A DNA stretch of 17,653 nt from the NCBI GenBank assembly GCA_964614795.1, contig CAZTME010000016.1, positions 1 through 17,653 on the forward strand, given 5' to 3'. The notes beneath the pieces are model-generated. The model was given only the letters and a program-made list of their open reading frames with translations, was not told the DNA's origin and ran no database searches. The stretch is from CAZTME01 sp964614795 (GTDB taxonomy: Bacteria; Patescibacteriota; Microgenomatia; UBA1400; PJMF01). Of the stretch, positions 13,560 to 17,653 are shown piece by piece. Position numbers and translations under genes: made by a program. The stretch's first letter is position 1. Each line of letters opens with the position of its first letter.

Positions 13560-14057
13560 ATGAAACCAGCTGTTGTGAGTCGAGCAAATCCGATGCTGTT
13601 TGAACAACCAAACAATCACTCAACTAAAGAAAATCCGTTAGGTAGATTTATGGTCGCTATCGGAGCAATAATTGAGTTGGAAAACTCTGGAAAAATATTA
13701 ATAATTCAGCGAAGCGAAACTATGGATTGGCATCCCAATGAATGGGAAATTATTTATGGCAGAATTGATCAATTTGAAGATACGCAAACCGGTTTAAAAC
13801 GAGAAGTTAGGGAAGAAGTATCTATCACAGACATAAAAATAATCAATATATTGCGTGTCTGGCATATGTTTAGAGGAAGTGAGCAAATAGCTGAGAATGA
13901 AATACTTGGAGTGACCTATCATTGTAAGACGGCACAACTTCAGCCCAAACTGTCTCATGAGCATCAAGCATATAAATGGGTAACTCCCGAAGAGGCGCTT
14001 CAATTAATTAAAGTTGAGGGTATTAAAAATGATATTTTGAATTATGTAAATTCATGA
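13560..14057 (+). CDS. Nudix hydrolase
   Basis: This is a 165-aa protein, a usual length for the family. The Nudix box runs from G67 to I89: G-x5-E (GRIDQFE), seven residues, then REVREEVSI. It keeps the R81, E82, E85 and E86 that bind the metal, but the family's near-invariant Gly before the last residue is Ser88. Such enzymes cleave a nucleoside diphosphate linked to another group; the substrate here is unknown. The N-terminal 25 residues are a polar extension before the first strand (RFMVAIGAIIEL). It is the third gene of an operon with two micro-ORFs, one base after the second, and divergent from the caspase-like gene. Confidence 0.88.
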   Translation: MKPAVVSRANPMLFEQPNNHSTKENPLGRFMVAIGAIIELENSGKILIIQRSETMDWHPNEWEIIYGRIDQFEDTQTGLKREVREEVSITDIKIINILRVWHMFRGSEQIAENEILGVTYHCKTAQLQPKLSHEHQAYKWVTPEEALQLIKVEGIKNDILNYVNS

Positions 14058-14388
14058 ATTAAGAAAAAATTTCTGTGCATAAAAAATGGCGTTCATCATG
14101 TCAATAGTATCCCAATTTTAAATCAGCCCACCTTTTACCAACCTGAATTCTCTTTTCATTTGCCAAATATCTTTCAATTTAAAAAAATGATCTTCTGGGT
14201 TAAGCATGAGTTGAGTTAAATTATCAATGAAGCAACTGATTTCTGACTATCAAGCCAATTTTTCTAACAGCAGTTGGTAAATTATTTTTTATCCAGTTTT
14301 CATAAAGTCCTGGATAGGTATACTGACTGAATTTGAGATAGTGATTGATGATTTCATCGTTCATATTGGAATATTTGAATTTCATCAT
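14052..14388 (-). pseudogene. remnant of a transglutaminase-family protein
   Basis: On the minus strand an intact N-terminal piece runs 14388-14224: MMKFKYSNMNDEIINHYLKF, then SQYTYPGLYENWIKNNLP and TAVRKIGLIVRNQLLH, then TGA. This resembles the N-terminus of bacterial transglutaminase-like proteins with YTYPGxY, a LP-x-x-I-x-x-IG-x-LV segment and a following IH. The catalytic Cys/His/Asp core that should come next is absent. A second frame (14225-14118) gives NLTQLMLNPEDHFFKLKD and VKGGLI, and after its stop NWDTIDMMNAIFYAQKFF reads to about 14052. So the centre of the gene seems deleted and the rest frameshifted. The remaining bases up to 14553 hold only the promoter of the next gene. Confidence 0.5.
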
Positions 14389-14535
14389 AAATATATCATT
14401 CTTGATGAATTATTTACAGTTAAACAAAAAAATGATTTTTAAACATTTTTGAACGACGCAAATTGTGATTATCATAAAATGCAAGCTATTAATTTTTTGG
14501 GTAAAATTATCAAAGAAATCATTTGAATTTTGGGA

Positions 14536-14541
14536 TAAAAT
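14536..14541 (+). promoter_or_regulatory. -10 TAAAAT before the aminotransferase gene
   Basis: TAAAAT preceded by TGGGA ends 12 bases before the ATG at 14554, so the predicted leader is only about five bases. No Shine-Dalgarno site is present. Confidence 0.4.
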
Positions 14542-14553
14542 GAAAAAAATTAT

Positions 14554-15717
14554 ATGACAAAAATTAATCTGAATCACAACATCGAAACTTTACCAGCGTC
14601 ACCAACTTTATCTCTCGGCAAACTCATTAAAGATTTGCAAAAAGCAGGCAAAGATATTATTAACTTAACGGTTGGCGAACCGGAGTTTGCTACTCCAGAA
14701 CCAATCAAACAAGCTGGCATTAACGCCATTCAAACGCAAGATTTGCGCTATCCGCCGACCAATGGAATTCTTGAACTGCGCAGGGCGGTGGCAGAAAAAC
14801 TTCAGCAAGATAATAATTTGGAGTATTCACCGGAAGATATCATCATTGGTGTTGGGAGCAAACATTTATTAAGTGTCGCTTTGCAAGTCATTACCAATTC
14901 GCAAGACGAAGTCCTTATTCCCATTCCGGGCTGGGGAAGTTATGAAGCGCAAGTAAGATTAGTAGGGGCGAAACCTGTTTTGGTAAAAATGCCTGCTCCA
15001 TTTGTGATTTCTGCTCAATTATTAGAAAAACATCTGACAAAACAAAGTAAGATCATTATCTTGAATTATCCCTCTAATCCAACGGGCGCAGTGGTAGACG
15101 CGACAGAATTACAGAAAATTGCTCAATTGGCGGTTGAAAGAAACCTCGTAGTCATTGCAGATGAAATTTATGAACATCTGCTTTTTGAAGGAAAACATGT
15201 TTCCATTGCCTCACTTAGCCAGCAAATAAAAGAACGAACCATCACTATCAATGGCGTTTCCAAAGCCTATGCAATGACCGGTTGGCGAATTGGCTACGCG
15301 GCTGGTCCTGGCAATATCGTGAAACTCATGAATGCCGTGATTAGTCAAACAACTTCCGGTGCGGATGTTATTGCCCAGCATGCCAGTGTGCAAGCATTGC
15401 AGTTGCCACACGAATTTAATGCTATCATTGCCAAATATGTGAGCAGATTCGCGTATTTCAAAAGAGAGTGTTCAAATATTCGTGGCTTAACCATCTATGA
15501 ACCAAAGGGAGGTTTGTATATTTGGTGTAAAATTGATGCTCAAGATACTCAATCCAATGCAATCGCCGAACAACTAGTTGATCAATTTGGCGTAGCAATT
15601 GTGCCGGGGGAAGCGTTTCACACACCGGGTTATTTGCGCATTGGTTTGGGGGCGGAAGATACGGTTTTTAAGGAGGGAGTGTCCAGATTGAAGAAGGGCT
15701 TGCAAGCATTGTTATAG
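14554..15717 (+). CDS. class I PLP aminotransferase, probably aspartate aminotransferase
   Basis: This is a 387-aa, full-length fold-type I aminotransferase of the AAT I-beta type. Visible landmarks are LTVGEPEFATP (38-48), RYPPTNG (65-71), NYPSNPTGAV with the PLP-contacting N175, ADEIYEHL with D203 and Y206, NGVSKAYAMTGWRIGY with the Schiff-base K237 and R245, and PGYLRIGLG with R362, which binds the substrate alpha-carboxylate. The likely reaction is oxaloacetate plus glutamate to aspartate plus 2-oxoglutarate. The next gene makes oxaloacetate, which favours aspartate as product; related enzymes acting on alanine, prephenate or aromatic substrates cannot be excluded. The TAG stop is 147 bases before the carboxylase gene. 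Confidence 0.92.
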   Translation: MTKINLNHNIETLPASPTLSLGKLIKDLQKAGKDIINLTVGEPEFATPEPIKQAGINAIQTQDLRYPPTNGILELRRAVAEKLQQDNNLEYSPEDIIIGVGSKHLLSVALQVITNSQDEVLIPIPGWGSYEAQVRLVGAKPVLVKMPAPFVISAQLLEKHLTKQSKIIILNYPSNPTGAVVDATELQKIAQLAVERNLVVIADEIYEHLLFEGKHVSIASLSQQIKERTITINGVSKAYAMTGWRIGYAAGPGNIVKLMNAVISQTTSGADVIAQHASVQALQLPHEFNAIIAKYVSRFAYFKRECSNIRGLTIYEPKGGLYIWCKIDAQDTQSNAIAEQLVDQFGVAIVPGEAFHTPGYLRIGLGAEDTVFKEGVSRLKKGLQALL

Positions 15718-15724
15718 CCGGCTG

Positions 15725-15808
15725 AAAATCTAAGTGCCAGAACTGACAGGGTAGATTTTGAAGTGAAACAGTTCTAGAAAATCTGTTACTATATTTTGAG
15801 ATTTTTTA
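15725..15808 (+). promoter_or_regulatory. attenuator-like or pseudoknotted leader before PEP carboxylase
   Basis: Four alternating complementary segments occur: AAAATCT (15725-15731), AGATTTT (15753-15759), AAAATCT (15778-15784) and AGATTTT (15799-15805). Segments 1-2 and 3-4, or 2-3, can pair but not all at once. In addition AGAACTG (15739-15745) in the first loop pairs CAGTTCT (15769-15775), which together with the 1-2 stem (8 bp with the flanking A/T) makes a geometrically reasonable H-type pseudoknot with loops of 6, 6 and 9 bases. The final stem is followed by TTTAGATC, at best a weak terminator. A -10-like TATATT lies at 15791-15795. Confidence 0.45.
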
Positions 15809-15864
15809 GATCAAAGCAAAGAAAACTAGCTCGCTACCAAAAAGACAAATAATCAATAACACCA

Positions 15865-17358
15865 ATGACAAAAAACAGAAAAATTCCCACAATCATGTGT
15901 TCCCAGCACCCGGATCATGCGCATGCGCCTTTTTGGTCCGAGTCTGCCTATATTCAAACTCACGATGAAATTCATGAAACGTATTTGATGTTTAGCGATC
16001 TGGAAGCGGATGAAGTGATGTGGGATTGGGAAGGAAAATTAGTTGATGAATCTGTGATTGAAAAAATACTCATGAAGTATGGAGGTTTTTTCACCGATCA
16101 CCCACTGGGAGTGGAGAAGTTTCTTACTTTTCGTGTGCCTAACCCTAGAGTAGAACCCGGCTATCGTTTGGCTAGAGCGTTCATGGTTATGCTTTCGGCT
16201 CACCTCACGGCTAAAGAAGCCAATTTGGCTAATCCGCTGTTTGAAGCCATTGTACCCATGGTGGAATCAGAAAAAGACCTTACTCAAATCTATTCAAGTT
16301 ACGTGCATGTTTCTTCCACTATTCAATCCGAATTTGGCCATAATAAATATAGCAAGCAACCGCTGGAACTCATTCCAATTTTTGAAAGTGTTCAGGATAT
16401 TTTGAATTCCAATCACACGATTACTGAATACCTTGGATGGCTAGAAGAAAATTATGGAGTTAGACCGGAGTATTTCAGGCCATTTTGTGCTCGCTCCGAT
16501 CCAGCGATGAACGCTGGTATTATTCCCACCACGCTAGCAATTAAGTGGGCACTCCATCAATATACTCAATTGGAGGCGGAGCTTGGAATCAAAATGCATC
16601 CCATTATTGCTCCTGGCAGTCTATTATTTCGAGGCGGTTTGAGGCCAGATACGATCGAAGCTTTCATGCAAGAATACGCTGGCATCAAGACGGCGGTCAT
16701 TCAGTCTGCATTTCGCTATGATTTTCCCAGGTCAGATGTAGAAGCAAGTATCAAGCAACTCAAAGAGCTCATAGCGAAGTCAGAGTCAACACCTATGAGT
16801 GATAAAGACAAAACGATCATTGATCGGCTGATTGACATCTTTTCTCAAGAATATCGCCAAACCGTAACAGAATTGGTGCCACTCATTCAACAGGTTGCCC
16901 TTTTTGTGCCACGGCGTCGCGACAGGATGCAACACATTGGTTTGTTTGGCTATTCAAGACAGGTGAATGGTGATTCTTTGCCCAGAGCCATTGGCTTTAC
17001 CTGCACTGGTTACTCAATGGGTATTCCACCTGAATTTTGGGGGCTGGGTCAAGGACTGGCTAAGCTTTCCAAAGCAGATGAGAAGGCGCTCAATAAATTG
17101 TATCCAACCCTGAAGAATAGCTTGCAAGAAGTGGCTGGTTATTTCAGGCCGGAAAGCTTGGCAGAGCTGGGTATTGGCAATCTTTTCAATGATCTTTCTG
17201 CCATCGAGAAGTTTATTGGTTGTCAATTAGGCCCTCAATCAGACAAACATTTTGAACACGCTCACTTGGTGCAAACGATTATTAAGAAAATGCGAGGTAA
17301 GGAAGATGCCACAGCAGAAGTTGAAGCCGCCGCCAAATTGAGAAAATCCATTGGGTAG
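15865..17358 (+). CDS. ppcA: archaeal-type phosphoenolpyruvate carboxylase
   Basis: At 497 aa this is about half the length of the common bacterial Ppc and matches the archaeal-type PEPC family (PpcA). Signatures in order are IPTIMCSQHPDHA (7-19), DWEGKLVDE (54-62), GVEKFLTFRVPNPR (82-95), FCARSDPAMNAGI (207-219), APGSLLFRGGLRP (249-261), IQSAFRYDFP (279-288), PRRRDRMQHIGLFGYSR (349-365) and IGFTCTGYSMGIPPEFWG (376-393). The enzyme converts PEP and bicarbonate to oxaloacetate and phosphate in the cytoplasm. With the upstream aminotransferase it would supply aspartate. The ATG at 15865 has no Shine-Dalgarno site; the N-terminal family motif begins right after it, so the start is secure. Among bacteria this form is known from few lineages, so lateral acquisition or a CPR-type host is likely. 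Confidence 0.93.
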   Translation: MTKNRKIPTIMCSQHPDHAHAPFWSESAYIQTHDEIHETYLMFSDLEADEVMWDWEGKLVDESVIEKILMKYGGFFTDHPLGVEKFLTFRVPNPRVEPGYRLARAFMVMLSAHLTAKEANLANPLFEAIVPMVESEKDLTQIYSSYVHVSSTIQSEFGHNKYSKQPLELIPIFESVQDILNSNHTITEYLGWLEENYGVRPEYFRPFCARSDPAMNAGIIPTTLAIKWALHQYTQLEAELGIKMHPIIAPGSLLFRGGLRPDTIEAFMQEYAGIKTAVIQSAFRYDFPRSDVEASIKQLKELIAKSESTPMSDKDKTIIDRLIDIFSQEYRQTVTELVPLIQQVALFVPRRRDRMQHIGLFGYSRQVNGDSLPRAIGFTCTGYSMGIPPEFWGLGQGLAKLSKADEKALNKLYPTLKNSLQEVAGYFRPESLAELGIGNLFNDLSAIEKFIGCQLGPQSDKHFEHAHLVQTIIKKMRGKEDATAEVEAAAKLRKSIG

Positions 17359-17443
17359 CAAGAGGCTGGTATGCAATCAGAATTTTTTTTGATGAAATGA
17401 GATGTTAGTGAGATAATTTAAATTGAATATCTTATAGTAAAAA

Positions 17444-17653
17444 TCAATTGGTAATCACCTTAATATTCCTCACAATTTCATCAAATTCCTCAATCAAATT
17501 TTCTTCTCCGGGTTGAATTCTATAGGAAATTCCTCCCACCGGTGTTAGAGATGCAAATGTACTCACTTCATCCGTGTTGGTACAAACTGTGTAGATTGCA
17601 CGGTTTTCTCCAGGATATGGTTTGCCAAGTGATAAGGATCTTCTCCAAATCAC
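17444..17653 (-). CDS. C-terminal part of an unknown protein (cut by window edge)
   Basis: The minus-strand frame is open from the right edge to the stop at 17446-17444. The visible 70 residues include SLGKPYPGENRAIYTVCTN, VSTFASLTPVGGISYRI and a charged C-terminal helix NLIEEFDEIVRNIKV. It is soluble-looking and convergent to the PEP carboxylase gene. No family is recognised. The GTG at the very edge may or may not be the start. Confidence 0.55.
   Translation of the reverse strand: MIWRRSLSLGKPYPGENRAIYTVCTNTDEVSTFASLTPVGGISYRIQPGEENLIEEFDEIVRNIKVITN

Noticed and set aside
1..17653. Recoded UGA (genetic code 25), CRISPR arrays, rRNA or a transposase gene
   Set aside because: TGA ends genes inside ATGA overlaps, so the code is standard; no regularly spaced repeats, rRNA stretches or transposase motifs were seen on either strand.

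Overview
The window is AT-rich, bacterial and uses the standard code: TGA acts as a stop inside tight ATGA overlaps. Genes are short, Shine-Dalgarno sites are sparse, several promoters sit directly on their start codons, and a short archaeal-type PEP carboxylase is paired with an aspartate aminotransferase. This would fit a small-genome Patescibacteria/CPR-like bacterium. That placement is inference; there is no rRNA or other marker gene here.

Layout. 1-2774 (+): a translationally coupled run of a 5'-truncated PIF1-type helicase, a Schlafen AlbA_2 protein and an unrecognised 243-aa protein, then a small membrane protein. 2783-3575 (-): an unknown 170-aa protein and, upstream of it, a 68-aa gene of strikingly high GC with its own UUCG-loop terminator. 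3640-4060: no gene, but dense base-pairing potential, including a possible pseudoknot and two stretches that recall the specificity domain of RNase P RNA. 4168-5410 (+): a CHAD-like helical protein and a small unknown protein. 5442-6010 (-): a decayed HAD-like hydrolase gene.

6160-9761 is bounded by two direct copies of a sequence whose last 34 bases are nearly identical. Between them lie an EamA/DMT transporter (-), a broken gene, and an AbiEi-AbiEii-type toxin-antitoxin operon with a third small gene and a palindromic operator candidate. A second EamA transporter (+) follows the right-hand repeat.

11117-14388 is accessory. It holds a frameshifted unknown gene, a membrane-anchored HEAT-repeat protein (-), a caspase-fold-like protein with a His/Cys pair (-), a divergent operon of two micro-ORFs plus a Nudix hydrolase, and a remnant of a transglutaminase-family gene (-).

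14554-17358 (+) is metabolic: aspartate aminotransferase, then archaeal-type PEP carboxylase. The two could convert PEP and bicarbonate to oxaloacetate and then aspartate. The leader between them carries four alternating complementary heptamers, an attenuator-like arrangement. A partial minus-strand ORF enters at the right edge.

The strongest candidates for something undescribed are the structured RNA at 3720-4010, the PEP carboxylase leader, the caspase-like/Nudix divergent locus, the repeat-bounded AbiE cassette and the GC-rich mini-gene.
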